A stretch of DNA of 64,000 nt from Paracoccaceae bacterium (GCA_009773375.1 WRPH01000004.1:62001-126000), one strand, 5' to 3'. Positions 7,532 to 16,836 are shown, numbered from the stretch's first letter. A program made the numbers and translations. Notes: generated by a model from the sequence alone, not told the origin.

Positions 7532-9587
7532 TCGCGCGGCCTTCCACCAGCCATGCCGCCACCGCCAGACCGGCTGCCAGCATCAGCATCAGCCAAGCAG
7601 GCACCAGCGCCGAAACCCGCAGGTCTTCGGTGACATAGGCCTCGCGCGGGTTGATGCCAAGCCAGCCGCGCCCTGCAGCCGGGCGGCCTTCGCGCACTTG
7701 CCGAAGGCCGGGCACGCCGTCTTCCAGCCGGGCAATGCCGCCCTGCATTCCGGCGACAACCGGCTGCAACCCGGTGCCGCTGGCGATGGTTTCGACAAAT
7801 TCGCGCGGCGCGGCAGGGCCAACCGCCACCACGCGCAGCAGATCGCCCTGTTGCAGCCGGTAAAGCCCCATCTGCGGCGCTTGCCAATCCAGCCGGAACA
7901 GGCCGGGCGACACCTGCGGCATCGGCAGCACCACGGCTGCGCCATCCGGGCCGGTGATGGTCAGATCGCCCGGCGGCTGTTCTGACAGGGTGCGGCGGGT
8001 GATGGTCAGCACATCGGCGCGGGCTGTGGCGGTCAGCGCCTCTTCCTCCAGTTCGGGTTCCTTCAGCATCCAGTGGGCCAGCCGCCGCAGCAGCTCCAAC
8101 TGCGGCCCGCCACCTTCGTAGCCGCGCCCCCACAGCCAGGCCTGATCCGAAGCCAGCACCGCGACGCGGCCCTGTTCAACCCGATCCAGCACCAGCAGGG
8201 GCTTGTCTTGCGGCCCCGACATCACTACCTGCCCGCGCAGGGGGGTAACATCAATCAGCCGGAACCAACGACCCCATCCAGTTTCGGCAACATGCGCGTC
8301 CAGCCCTTCGGTGACCGGATGGCGCTTGCCCAGTTCGGTCAGCGCCGGTTTGAAGCCCTGTTCGATCACCTGACTGGTGGGTTCCACTGGCAAAATCTCG
8401 GCCAGAGGCGAGCGCCACAGGCTATCGACCGCGCCAAACTCTGGACCGGAAGCGACCAGCACCGTGCCGCCGTTCTTTACATATTGCACAACGTTATCAA
8501 TATATTCCATCGGCAGGATGCCGCGCATCCGATAGCGGTCAAAGATGATCAGATCGAAATCCTTGATCTTTTCCACGAACAACTCGCGGGTCGGAAAGGC
8601 GATCAGCGACAGTTCTTCCACCGGCACGCCGTCTTGCTTTTCCGGCGGGCGCAGAATGGTGAAATGCACCAGATCAACGCTGGGGTCGGATTTCAGCAGG
8701 TTGCGCCAGACCCGTTCGCCGGCATGCGGCTCACCCGACACCAGCAGCACCCGCAGTCGGTCGCGCACGCCGTTCACCTGCACCACGGCGGCGTTGTTGC
8801 GGTCGGTCAATTCGCCTTCAACGCCATCGACGGCGAATTGCAGCACGTTGATGCCCGCATGCGGCAGCCGGATCGGCAGTTCCATATCGGCATTCAGCGG
8901 CACCTCGAAGCGCAGCGGCGCGTCGGCATCGACCGTGACCGTCAGCATCACCGAGGTTTCGGCGGGGTCGGGTGCTGCACCCTGATCCTCGATCCGCAGT
9001 TTCAGCAGAAATTCCTCGCCCAGAATGGCGAAGGCGGGGGCGTCGGTGATCACAAGGCGGCGGTCCCAGTCGGTTTGCTTGCCGGTCAGCAGCACATGCA
9101 GCGGCGCGGGCAGGGCGGGGGCAAGGCCCAGATCATGCACTTGCCCGTCTGTCACCAGAATCGTGCCGGCGATGCGGGCGCGCGGCTCTTCGGCCATCGC
9201 CTGCGCCAGTGCGGTCATCGCAAGGGTGCCTGCGTTCTCGGGGCCGTCGCCAAAGCGCACCAGCCGCAGTTCGGTGTTGTCCAGCGCTGCGACTTCGGCG
9301 GTGATCCGCGCCACCGCCAGATCAGATTGTGCCGCCCGGTCCGACAGGCCTTGGCTGGCGCTTTCATCGATAAGCAACAGCACGATATCCGACAGTGGCT
9401 TGCGGTCTTCTTCCTGCAACGACGGGTTGGCCAGCGCCAGCCCCAGCACCGCAAAGGCCAGCCCGCGCAGCAGCCAGCCACGCAAGCCGCGCAGCAGGGC
9501 AAAGCCGATCAGCAGTCCGGCGATAATTGCCAGGCTCCAGATCACCGGCATTGCCACCAAAGGATCGAACACCACGCTGCGGTTCAT
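7512..9587 (-). CDS. Membrane protein with glutamine-amidotransferase-like domain (fourth gene of MoxR operon)
   Basis: 691 residues. Two membrane segments (about residues 13-33 and 36-55) lie at the N-terminus and one (about 660-680) near the C-terminus, with a large domain between. Residues ~65-160 resemble a von Willebrand A-like fold, with IVLLLIDESASQGL in place of DxSxS and LVTDGQVHDLG. Residues ~290-480 resemble a class I glutamine amidotransferase-like fold (VLLVSGEPHAGERVWRNLL, DLIIFDRYRMRG, NGGTVLVASGPEFG), but without a catalytic Cys in the elbow. This suggests binding or scaffolding rather than catalysis. Its ATG overlaps the upstream stop (ATGA). Function unknown. Confidence 0.8.
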   Translation of the reverse strand: MNRSVVFDPLVAMPVIWSLAIIAGLLIGFALLRGLRGWLLRGLAFAVLGLALANPSLQEEDRKPLSDIVLLLIDESASQGLSDRAAQSDLAVARITAEVAALDNTELRLVRFGDGPENAGTLAMTALAQAMAEEPRARIAGTILVTDGQVHDLGLAPALPAPLHVLLTGKQTDWDRRLVITDAPAFAILGEEFLLKLRIEDQGAAPDPAETSVMLTVTVDADAPLRFEVPLNADMELPIRLPHAGINVLQFAVDGVEGELTDRNNAAVVQVNGVRDRLRVLLVSGEPHAGERVWRNLLKSDPSVDLVHFTILRPPEKQDGVPVEELSLIAFPTRELFVEKIKDFDLIIFDRYRMRGILPMEYIDNVVQYVKNGGTVLVASGPEFGAVDSLWRSPLAEILPVEPTSQVIEQGFKPALTELGKRHPVTEGLDAHVAETGWGRWFRLIDVTPLRGQVVMSGPQDKPLLVLDRVEQGRVAVLASDQAWLWGRGYEGGGPQLELLRRLAHWMLKEPELEEEALTATARADVLTITRRTLSEQPPGDLTITGPDGAAVVLPMPQVSPGLFRLDWQAPQMGLYRLQQGDLLRVVAVGPAAPREFVETIASGTGLQPVVAGMQGGIARLEDGVPGLRQVREGRPAAGRGWLGINPREAYVTEDLRVSALVPAWLMLMLAAGLAVAAWLVEGRAIRRSAA

Positions 9588-12337
9588 TCGCCCAGCCTTT
9601 CCAGCAAAGCAGGCACATGCACCTGATCAGATTTATAGTTGCCGGTCAGCACATGCATGATCACATTGATGCCAAAGCGGTAAGCGATCTCGCGCTGATC
9701 TTCACCGGCATAGCCGCGCCCGACCGGGAACATCGGCACCCCATCCTGATCCACCGCCCAAGCCCCGGCCCAATCGGCACCGCCAATGATCACCGGCGTG
9801 ACGCCATCGTTCAGGTTGCGAAACGGCATGCCGTCTTGCTGTTCGGCATCGGGGGGGGGGGCCTCGACCCAGATCGCGCCACCGGCATGGCGACCGGGAA
9901 AGTCTTGCAGCAGATAGAAGCTGCGGGTCAGCACATGATCTGGCGGGATCGGGTCCAGCGGCGGAATATCAAGGCCCGCAGCGATCAGTTGCAGCATCTG
10001 GCCTTCCGGTGTGGCGGCGCCAGTCAATCCGGCAATGTCGCCGTCGCGGGTGTCAAACAGGATCATCCCACCAGTGCGCAGAAAACGGTTCAACTTGGCA
10101 TAGGCGGCAGTTGAGGGCAGCGGCTGATCCGGGCTGATCGGCCAATACAGGAAGGGGTAGAAAGCCAGCTCATCGGTTTCAAGATCGACCCCGAGCGGCG
10201 CTTCGGGTTCAACGGCGGTGCGATACCACAACTGATCGCCAAGACCGCGCAAGCCGGCCTCGGCCGTTGCATCAAGGTCCGCATCGCCGGTCAGCACATG
10301 CGCCAGCACCACGCCGCGCGTGGCCTCGATGGCGCGCAGATCATCTGGTACCTGCGCCCGGCCATCTTGCGGGGTCGCCAGCGCCAGCAGCACCAGCGCA
10401 GCCTTCGCCATGCCACCCAAGCGGCCCGAGACCCAAAGTGCCGCCAACACATCCAGCGCCAGCAAGATCATCGCTGCCGCCAAAAGCACGCCCTTCAGCG
10501 CCTGTGCCTTCACGATCTCGATGCCTTCAATCACCGTGCCCGCAGGCCAGACGGCGGCGGTCAGCGCGGTATCGGGACCGATCACGTTCAGCGCGACTTT
10601 CCGTTCACCGCTGACATATAGCCCCGGCGGCAGGGTGGCGCGTGGCCCTTGAGCCATCGCCTGTGCCAGATCGGCCCCGGCGACCCCGGCGACCTCGCCC
10701 GCGTCCGAGCCGTTGCCATAAGCATCCAGCGTGCGTTCCGGCACCCAGGTTTGCCCTGCCAGATCTTTCGCCTCGGGCTGGGCCGGTTTGGTGGAAACCG
10801 CCAGCCGTTCCAGCATCTGCACGAACAGACCCGACAGCGGCAGGCTGGACCATTCGGCATTGGCGGTCACATGCACCAGCACGACTTGCCCGGCGCCGAC
10901 TTCCTTGCGCGTCACCAAGGGCGTGCCATCGGCCAGCGCGGCAATGGTGCGTTTGGTCAGATCAGGGTCGGGCTGTGCCAGTACCTGCTGCGCCACCGTC
11001 ACATCTGCCGGGACCGGCAGGCCGTGAAACGGCGAGCCTTCGGGGAAGGGAGCCAGCGTTTTCGGTTCGCCCCAGCTCATCGTGCCGCCAACCGAGCGGC
11101 CACCTTCGCGCAGCCGCACCGGCATCAGCGCGTCTTCGTCGATCCGGCTGACATCCGACGCAGCAAGCCTTGGCCCGGCAAAGCGCAAAAGCAGCCCGCC
11201 CTTGCCCGCCCAGTCCAGCAACGCATCGGTTTCCGGCTGGGTCAGCCTGGCGACATCGGCCAGAATGATCACATCCGGGTTCGCCGGGATCACATCCGAC
11301 AAGCCGCCCGCGATCAGATCGGCAACCGGGGCCAGCGCCTGGCGCAGGTAATAGGTCGGCGACAGCAGTTGCAGGCCCTCACGGTCTGCCGCACCGGAAA
11401 TCAGCGCGATCTTGCGGCGTTTCAGGCTGTCATCGGTCAGGCTGACCGCCCCCGCCGTGCGTTGGCCCAACAACTCGAACCGGGTGATGCGGTTGCGCAG
11501 TTCCGGCGGCAGGGTCAGCCTAGTCTCTGCCTCGGCTGCTCCGGCGGCAAAGCGGAACGCTCCGCGCGCCAGTTCGCGGTCTATGCCTGACGGGTCCGGG
11601 CCGCGGGCAATCACCTCAACCTCGGTGGCATCGCCTGCCAAGCGCGCGGCTTTCAAGGCAATTGCGCCGTCTTCAAACCCGGCGGGGCGCAGCGCATAGA
11701 CCGGGCGCGGCGACAGAAAGGCGGTGACGCTGCCGTTTTCGGCCAGCGCCGCTGCCAAACCCTCGCGGCCCGGATTGTCCAACCCATCCGAGAGCCAATA
11801 GCTGTCAAATCCGCCGTCTGGCAGGGCTTGCACCCAGTCTTCATAAGCTTGCGGAGCGAAAGGCTGCGGTGCCATCGCGGCCAGACGGCCCGCCCAGGCC
11901 TCGGCATTCTGGAAGCTGATCGCATCAGGGGTATCGGTCAGCCGGATCACCGCAACCGGGCGCCCGCTGCGCCCGGCCTCGGCCAACAGCCCGCTGGCCT
12001 TGTCCAACCGGCGCGGCCAATCACGGGCATCGGCCCAGCCACCATCCAGCACGATCAACAAAGGCCCGGTTCCGGGCGCGCGGTTTTCCGGGTTCAGCAC
12101 CGGGCCTGCAAAGCCGATGATCGCCGCCGCCACCGCCAAAGCGCGCAACAGCAACAGCCACCACGGGGTTTTGTCGGCTTGCCGCTCGGCATCCACCAGA
12201 CCCAGCAGCAGCGCCACCGCCGGAAAACGACGGCGCACCGGAGCCGGTGGAACCGCGCGCAACAGCAGCCAAAGGATCGGTAGCGCGATCAGCCCCAGCA
12301 GCAGCCAAGGCGCGGTGAAGGCCAAAGCACCGATCAT
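9584..12337 (-). CDS. BatA-like N-terminus plus DUF4159 membrane protein
   Basis: 917 residues. The N-terminus (PWLLLGLIALPILWLLLRAV, then VRRRFPA) is the double-membrane-segment BatA motif, with a second hydrophobic segment near residue 62. A degenerate von Willebrand A-like region follows (LLIVLDGGWADARDW). Further membrane segments lie near residues 640-680. The C-terminal ~210 residues (ATRGVVLAHVLTGD, LRTGGMILFDTRDGD, YRFGINVIMHVLTGNYKSDQ) correspond to DUF4159. I expect a periplasm-exposed inner-membrane protein. The start MIGALAF overlaps the DUF58 stop. The codons for APPPDAE contain a run of eleven C on the coding strand (G11 at 9851-9861), a possible slippage site. Confidence 0.85.
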   Translation of the reverse strand: MIGALAFTAPWLLLGLIALPILWLLLRAVPPAPVRRRFPAVALLLGLVDAERQADKTPWWLLLLRALAVAAAIIGFAGPVLNPENRAPGTGPLLIVLDGGWADARDWPRRLDKASGLLAEAGRSGRPVAVIRLTDTPDAISFQNAEAWAGRLAAMAPQPFAPQAYEDWVQALPDGGFDSYWLSDGLDNPGREGLAAALAENGSVTAFLSPRPVYALRPAGFEDGAIALKAARLAGDATEVEVIARGPDPSGIDRELARGAFRFAAGAAEAETRLTLPPELRNRITRFELLGQRTAGAVSLTDDSLKRRKIALISGAADREGLQLLSPTYYLRQALAPVADLIAGGLSDVIPANPDVIILADVARLTQPETDALLDWAGKGGLLLRFAGPRLAASDVSRIDEDALMPVRLREGGRSVGGTMSWGEPKTLAPFPEGSPFHGLPVPADVTVAQQVLAQPDPDLTKRTIAALADGTPLVTRKEVGAGQVVLVHVTANAEWSSLPLSGLFVQMLERLAVSTKPAQPEAKDLAGQTWVPERTLDAYGNGSDAGEVAGVAGADLAQAMAQGPRATLPPGLYVSGERKVALNVIGPDTALTAAVWPAGTVIEGIEIVKAQALKGVLLAAAMILLALDVLAALWVSGRLGGMAKAALVLLALATPQDGRAQVPDDLRAIEATRGVVLAHVLTGDADLDATAEAGLRGLGDQLWYRTAVEPEAPLGVDLETDELAFYPFLYWPISPDQPLPSTAAYAKLNRFLRTGGMILFDTRDGDIAGLTGAATPEGQMLQLIAAGLDIPPLDPIPPDHVLTRSFYLLQDFPGRHAGGAIWVEAPPPDAEQQDGMPFRNLNDGVTPVIIGGADWAGAWAVDQDGVPMFPVGRGYAGEDQREIAYRFGINVIMHVLTGNYKSDQVHVPALLERLGE

Positions 12338-13200
12338 CTGCCGCCCTCCAGCGCCCTGTAGGCCCAAAGCAGCGCCGCTTGCGCCGTTTGACCGCTGTGG
12401 TGGCAATGATAATACCAGCCCATCGCCCGCGCCAATTCCATCAGCCGCGCCTTGCGCTCGGCCAGCCGATCCAGATAGCGGGCGCGCAGATCGCCTGCCG
12501 ACTGGGTTTCGTGGCGCAAGCCGCCTTGCATGGACTCAAAGATGGTGCGACCTTCGTAGGGGAAGTTTTCCTCTGCCGGATCAAGCACTTGCAGCAGCAA
12601 GCCGCGCACGCCGCGATCTGCGGCAGCGGTCAGTGCGGTTTCCAGCGGATCGAGAGCGCCGAGAAAATCCGACAGGAAAACCGCGCGGCCATGCGACACC
12701 ATGCCAGTGACATCCGGCACGCCGTAATCTGCCTGATCCACAGCCTCCAGCGCCGCCACCAGTTCCAGCAGTTGCGCCCGCCCCGGTTTCGGCACCATCC
12801 CCGACAGCCCGACCCGCTCGCCACCGCGCAGCAGCAACACCGCCAAGGCCAGTGCCAGCAGTCGCGTCCGGTCCAGCTTTGCGGGCCGATCCGCAGCCCC
12901 CGAAAACGTCATCGACTGCGCCGCATCGACCCAGATCGTCACCGATTGCGCCGCCTGCCATTCGCGTTCGCGCACGAAATGCGCATCCGAGCGGGCGGAA
13001 CGGCGCCAGTCTATGCTGCGCGCCGCGTCGCCGGCATGGGCGGGGCGGTATTGCCAAAACTCATCGCCCTGACCCGCCCGCCGCCGTCCGTGCTCGCCCA
13101 GCATCAGCGTCGCGGCCAAGTGTTCCGCCTCGGCCAGCAAGGCGGGCAGCGATTGCCCCAGCGTTTCCGCTTGCCCGCGCAGATCGAGCGATAGGTTCAC
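12334..13200 (-). CDS. DUF58 domain protein
   Basis: 288 residues. The DUF58 signature is clear: GRRRAGQGDEFWQYRPAHAG, then DAARSIDWRRSARSDAHFVR. A von Willebrand A-like segment follows (VTIWVDAAQSMTF, with DxxxSM). DUF58 proteins are regularly encoded beside MoxR ATPases and are thought to act with them in complex assembly at the membrane. It starts with GTG, whose bases overlap the moxR stop (GTGA), so initiation probably depends on coupling. No membrane segment is evident, so it is likely cytoplasmic or membrane-associated. Confidence 0.9.
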   Translation of the reverse strand: MNLSLDLRGQAETLGQSLPALLAEAEHLAATLMLGEHGRRRAGQGDEFWQYRPAHAGDAARSIDWRRSARSDAHFVREREWQAAQSVTIWVDAAQSMTFSGAADRPAKLDRTRLLALALAVLLLRGGERVGLSGMVPKPGRAQLLELVAALEAVDQADYGVPDVTGMVSHGRAVFLSDFLGALDPLETALTAAADRGVRGLLLQVLDPAEENFPYEGRTIFESMQGGLRHETQSAGDLRARYLDRLAERKARLMELARAMGWYYHCHHSGQTAQAALLWAYRALEGGR

Positions 13201-14201
13201 GCGGCGGCCTCGATCCGCAGGCTGCGCGAAATCGTCCGGTCAATCAGCCCCGACAGCGTTTCACCCCGCGCCCGCGCCGCAAAGGAAAGCGCCATGCGAT
13301 GTTCCAGCACCGGCTTTGCCATCGCCGCCACATCGGCAATCGATGGCACCAGACGACCATCGAGCAAAGCCCGCGCCCGCACCGTCAGCATCAGCGCCTG
13401 CGCCGCGCGCGGCCCCGGACCCCAAGACAGGCTGCCCGCCAGATCACGGCCCTCGGGTTCGCCCGGACGGCAGGCGCGCACCAGATCCAGAATGGCCTCC
13501 ACCACCTGATCGCCCACCGGCATCCGCCGGATCACCGCCTGCGCCGCGATCAGCTCATCAGCGGTAAACACCTGATGCGCCTCACTTTCCGTCGCCCCGG
13601 TGGTGGCCAGCAGAATATCGCGTTCATGCGCGCGGGTGGGGTATTCAACATCAACTTGCAGAAGGAACCGATCCAGCTGCGCCTCGGGCAGCGGATAAGT
13701 GCCTTCCTGTTCAATCGGGTTCTGCGTCGCCAGAACATGAAACGGCCGACCCAGCGGCCGGTGTTGGCCCGCGATTGTGACCTCGCGTTCCTGCATCGCC
13801 TGCAACAGCGCCGACTGGGTGCGGGGCGAGGCGCGGTTGATCTCATCCGCCATCAGCAACTGGCAGAATACAGGGCCTTGCAGAAACCGGAAAGCCCGGC
13901 TGCCATCGGCGGCGGTTTCCAGCACTTCCGAACCCAGAATATCGGCGGGCATCAGATCGGGGGTGAACTGGATGCGGTTGCCGTGCAGCCCCATCACGGT
14001 GGACAGGGTATCGACCAGCAGCGTCTTGCCAAGCCCCGGCAGACCCACCAGCAACGCATGTCCACCACACAACATGGCCGCCAAAACCTGATCGACCACC
14101 TTGTCTTGCCCGATGAAACGCTGGTTGATCGAGGCCTTCGCCAGGCCCAGCCGCCCGCCTAAGCTTTCGATCTCGGCGACGAGTTGGGTCGGTTCGGCCA
14201 T
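13197..14201 (-). CDS. MoxR family AAA+ ATPase
   Basis: 334 residues. Walker A is GLPGLGKT (residues 53-60). Walker B and the following conserved segment are LLMADEINRASPRTQSALLQ. Sensor and arginine-finger regions are present (VLATQNPIEQEGTYPLPEAQ, LDRFLL). The MoxR family provides chaperone-like ATPase activity for maturing protein complexes or inserting metals and cofactors. This is the first gene of the coupled operon with DUF58, BatA/DUF4159 and the amidotransferase-like protein. The ATG at 14201 has GGAG seven bases upstream. Divergent from the DUF1285 gene, so both promoters must lie within about 60 bases or inside the coding ends. Confidence 0.94.
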   Translation of the reverse strand: MAEPTQLVAEIESLGGRLGLAKASINQRFIGQDKVVDQVLAAMLCGGHALLVGLPGLGKTLLVDTLSTVMGLHGNRIQFTPDLMPADILGSEVLETAADGSRAFRFLQGPVFCQLLMADEINRASPRTQSALLQAMQEREVTIAGQHRPLGRPFHVLATQNPIEQEGTYPLPEAQLDRFLLQVDVEYPTRAHERDILLATTGATESEAHQVFTADELIAAQAVIRRMPVGDQVVEAILDLVRACRPGEPEGRDLAGSLSWGPGPRAAQALMLTVRARALLDGRLVPSIADVAAMAKPVLEHRMALSFAARARGETLSGLIDRTISRSLRIEAAA

Positions 14202-14261
14202 GACAATTCTCCACAACTGCTTATATGCTGCCATATGAGCCAAACTAGGCACCGGGCACAA

Positions 14262-14855
14262 ATGGCAAAAAGCGAAGATGTACAAATGATTGTGAAACCC
14301 TTGGCGCAAGGGCTGGCTGCGGTGCAGGCGGTGGCCAAAAAGGGGCTGCCACCGGTGCATCTGTGGAACCCGCCGTTTTGCGGTGACATGGATATGCGGA
14401 TCGCGCGGGATGGAACGTGGTTCCACGAAGGCTCGCCGATTGGGCGGATGCCGCTGGTCAAGCTGTTTTCCTCGATCCTGAAGCGCGAGGGGGACGACTA
14501 CTTTCTTGTCACTCCGGTCGAAAAGGTGCGGATCAAGGTCGATGACGCGCCGATGATCGCGGTGGATTTTGAGGTGGAGGGCGAGGGGCAGCAGCAGAAG
14601 TTGCGGTTCTTCACCAAGACCGAAGATGAGGTGCTGGCCAATGCCGCCAACCCGATCCGGGTGGCGCGCAACGCGGCGGGGGAGCCTTCGCCCTACGTCC
14701 ATATCCGCGCCGGGCTGGAGGCGTTGATTGATCGCAAATCGTTCTACCGGTTGATGGATCTGGGGGTGCATGCGCCGTATCAGGGCGAAAGCTGGTTCGG
14801 GCTTTGGTCAGATGGGTGTTTCTTTCCGGTGATTCCTTCGCTAGACCTGCGCTGA
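14262..14855 (+). CDS. DUF1285 family protein
   Basis: About 197 residues from MAKSEDVQM. The domain begins at LPPVHLWNPPFCGDMDMRI and carries DGTWFHEGSPIGR and YFLVTPVEKVRIKVDDAPM, as in DUF1285 proteins; a member of this family has been solved structurally but the role is unknown. The start is uncertain: ATGs at 14235, 14262 and 14286 are all in frame and none has a strong ribosome site. The stop overlaps the next start in TGATG, so it is coupled to the hydroxypyruvate isomerase gene. Confidence 0.85.
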   Translation: MAKSEDVQMIVKPLAQGLAAVQAVAKKGLPPVHLWNPPFCGDMDMRIARDGTWFHEGSPIGRMPLVKLFSSILKREGDDYFLVTPVEKVRIKVDDAPMIAVDFEVEGEGQQQKLRFFTKTEDEVLANAANPIRVARNAAGEPSPYVHIRAGLEALIDRKSFYRLMDLGVHAPYQGESWFGLWSDGCFFPVIPSLDLR

Positions 14856-15631
14856 TGCCTCAGTTCGCCGCCAACCTGACCATGCTGTTCACCGAGGTCG
14901 CAGCCCTCGATCGCCCCGGTCTTGCCGCTCAGGCAGGGTTCGAAGGGGCAGAGATTCTGTTCCCCTACGATTATCCAGCCAAGGATTGGGAAGCGGCGCT
15001 GGCGGGTTTGCCGCTGGTGTTGCTGAACACCCATCCCGGTGATTGGGCTGCGGGGGATCGGGGCTTTGCGGCCGTTCCCGGCGAGGAAACCCGCTTTCGT
15101 GATGGCTTCCTGCGCGCCGCCGATCTGGCGGCCCGGCTGGGGGCTGGCCGGGTGCATGTGATGGCAGGCGTCGCCAAGGGGCCGCAGGCCGAGCAGGTTT
15201 ACACCGACAATCTGGCCTGGGCTGCGGCGCAGGCTCCGGGGTTGTTGCTGACGATCGAGCCGTTGAATTCTGATGATATGCCGGGCTATTTCCTGAATGA
15301 CTTTGATCAGGCGGGGCGTATCATCGACGATCTGGGGCTGCCGCAAGTCGGCATTCAGTTCGATCTGTGGCACGCTGCCCGCATTCATGGTGATCCGGCG
15401 GCGGTCTGGGCGCGGCACAAGCAGCGGGTCAATCATATCCAGATCGCGGGCTTTCCCAACCGGAACGAGCCGGGGGGCGGCGGATTTGATCTGACTGGGC
15501 TGTGTGCGGAACTGGACGAGACTGGCTATCAGGGCTGGGTTGCGGCTGAATATCGGCCTGCCCGCGCCACCGTGCATGGGCTGGCGTGGCTGGGGGCGCT
15601 GAAGGCGCGATCAAGGCTGATCGGGGCCTGA
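14855..15631 (+). CDS. hyi: Hydroxypyruvate isomerase (TIM-barrel, Hyi family)
   Basis: 258 residues, the same length as E. coli Hyi and similar along its length (FAANLTMLFTEV, ILFPYDY, GDWAAGDRG, LLLTIEPLNS, GIQFDLWHAAR, VAAEYRP). The fold is a xylose-isomerase-like barrel; the two conserved glutamates that bind metal/substrate are in TIEPLN and AAEYRP. It interconverts hydroxypyruvate and tartronate semialdehyde in glyoxylate metabolism, which fits glcDEF nearby. The ATG overlaps the DUF1285 stop. Confidence 0.92.
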   Translation: MPQFAANLTMLFTEVAALDRPGLAAQAGFEGAEILFPYDYPAKDWEAALAGLPLVLLNTHPGDWAAGDRGFAAVPGEETRFRDGFLRAADLAARLGAGRVHVMAGVAKGPQAEQVYTDNLAWAAAQAPGLLLTIEPLNSDDMPGYFLNDFDQAGRIIDDLGLPQVGIQFDLWHAARIHGDPAAVWARHKQRVNHIQIAGFPNRNEPGGGGFDLTGLCAELDETGYQGWVAAEYRPARATVHGLAWLGALKARSRLIGA

Positions 15632-15743
15632 TTGCGGCTGTCCACGCGTGGCGTGCAACCATGTTGTTTTAAATCAATGGCTTGATGGCTTGTCTTTAAG
15701 GATTTGTTAACCTTTGAGCGCCAGCTCTGCCGCAAAGGGCGGA

Positions 15744-15779
15744 GCCTCCGGCGGGGATATTTGAGCAGAGAGGATGACC
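15744..15779 (+). repeat. Interspersed palindromic repeat, GATGACC-ended subtype
   Basis: Reads GCCTCCGGCGGGGATATTT followed by GAGCAGAGAGGATGACC. Close variants occur at 23676 (same orientation) and 60220 (opposite). It lies 110 bases after the hyi stop in a 340-base gap that otherwise shows only one further hairpin and no gene. Confidence 0.85.
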
Positions 15780-15872
15780 GGAACTGCGCTTTGGTGTTCT
15801 GATTTGTCAAAATCCGCGACAACGGCGTGAAGCCAACGCCAATCGTCGCGTCCGAGGTAGGGTGTGTGAAAG

Positions 15873-15899
15873 CCCGATTTTCGCGCCGCGAAAACCGGG
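15873..15899. terminator. Hairpin upstream of the zinc-finger gene
   Basis: Inverted repeat CCCGATTTTCGCG/CGCGAAAACCGGG (one mismatch) with almost no loop. There is no T-tract, so it may be a palindromic element rather than a terminator. Related hairpins with TTTTCGCG arms follow frcK and mogA. Confidence 0.5.
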
Positions 15900-15972
15900 T
15901 GTCACGCACCTTGCCCTTGCCCAGCGGTGCAGAGCGGTTACAATACGCGGAACCCATGCAAGGACGCCTGAC

Positions 15973-16158
15973 ATGACGCTGAAAGCCCCGGAAACCCAGA
16001 CCGTTACCAGCTGGAAAATCGCCTGTGATGGCGGTGAGGGGGCTTTGGGGCATCCGCGCGTCTGGCTGACCATCCCGGAAGACACCGGCTTTGTCGAATG
16101 CGGCTACTGCGACAAGCGCTATGAAATCGACCGCGCCCACGCGCATGACGATCACTAA
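15973..16158 (+). CDS. Zinc-finger domain protein (CHCC type)
   Basis: 61 residues. The C-terminal [17 protein letters not shown], together with an upstream Cys and a His-rich end (HAHDDH), fits the zf-CHCC domain. In eukaryotes this domain is found in the NDUFS6 accessory subunit of respiratory complex I, and free-standing copies are common in alphaproteobacteria. Start MTLKAPETQ; upstream in-frame GTG starts would add unconserved sequence that reads through a hairpin. The next gene begins nine bases after the stop, so the two are probably co-transcribed. Confidence 0.88.
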   Translation: MTLKAPETQTVTSWKIACDGGEGALGHPRVWLTIPEDTGFVECGYCDKRYEIDRAHAHDDH

Positions 16159-16167
16159 GGCGCAGCC

Positions 16168-16836
16168 TTGCGCCGTCTGATCCGGTTGGTCACGGCGATC
16201 ATTTGCCTACCCTTGATCTACTTTGGCGCGGCCAGTCTGGGGGCGGTGCTGCCGGGAACGCGGGCCGAGATTGCGCCGGGGACCGAGCATCTGATCGGGC
16301 TGGCGCGCGGGCCGATCCACTATGATTTTCTGCTGCCGCTGTCGCCAGAATTGCGCGAGCGCTATGGCTTTGCCGCTGCTGCCGGGGTGCCTGTCAGCCA
16401 TCCGGGGGCCGAATGGCTGGTGCTGGGCTGGGGCGCTGCCGGGTTCTATTCCACGGTTGGCAGCTATGCCGATGTGACCGCCGCCGCCGTGGTGCGGGGG
16501 GTGTTTGGTGATTCTGCGGTGATGCATCTGGATGTGGCGGGCGATGTCAGCCAGATCGACGGTATTGCTTATCTGACCCTGTCCGAGGCGCAAATGCAGG
16601 CGCTACTGACCCGGCTTGATGCCAGCTTTCAGCGCGATCAGACCGGCGCGCCGCTGGCTTTGCCGCAGCGGCTTGGCGACCACGATGGGTTTTTCGCCGC
16701 GAAGGGCCATTTCAATCTGTTGCACACCTGCAACGATTGGCTGGGCGAGACCCTGCGCGCGGCGGGGGTGCCGTTTGGCATCTGGACGCCGACGCCGCAA
16801 GCGGTGGCGTTAAGCCTTGGCTGGCATGTTGGCTAA
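16168..16836 (+). CDS. DUF2459 / TIGR02117 family protein
   Basis: 222 residues with an N-terminal membrane anchor or signal segment (LVTAIICLPLIYFGAASLGAV cannot be told apart from one). Domain features: IGLARGPIHYDFLLPL, EWLVLGWGAAGFYST, and the end HTCNDWLGETLRAAGVP, typical of DUF2459, sometimes labelled urease-associated with no demonstrated role. It starts at TTG with AAGG seven bases upstream; no ATG fits the family start. Probably exported or membrane-anchored. Confidence 0.82.
   Translation: MRRLIRLVTAIICLPLIYFGAASLGAVLPGTRAEIAPGTEHLIGLARGPIHYDFLLPLSPELRERYGFAAAAGVPVSHPGAEWLVLGWGAAGFYSTVGSYADVTAAAVVRGVFGDSAVMHLDVAGDVSQIDGIAYLTLSEAQMQALLTRLDASFQRDQTGAPLALPQRLGDHDGFFAAKGHFNLLHTCNDWLGETLRAAGVPFGIWTPTPQAVALSLGWHVG

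Noticed and set aside
8073-9626. 517-codon plus-strand open frame
   Set aside because: Antisense of the amidotransferase-like gene, which has coherent membrane segments and coupled start and stop.
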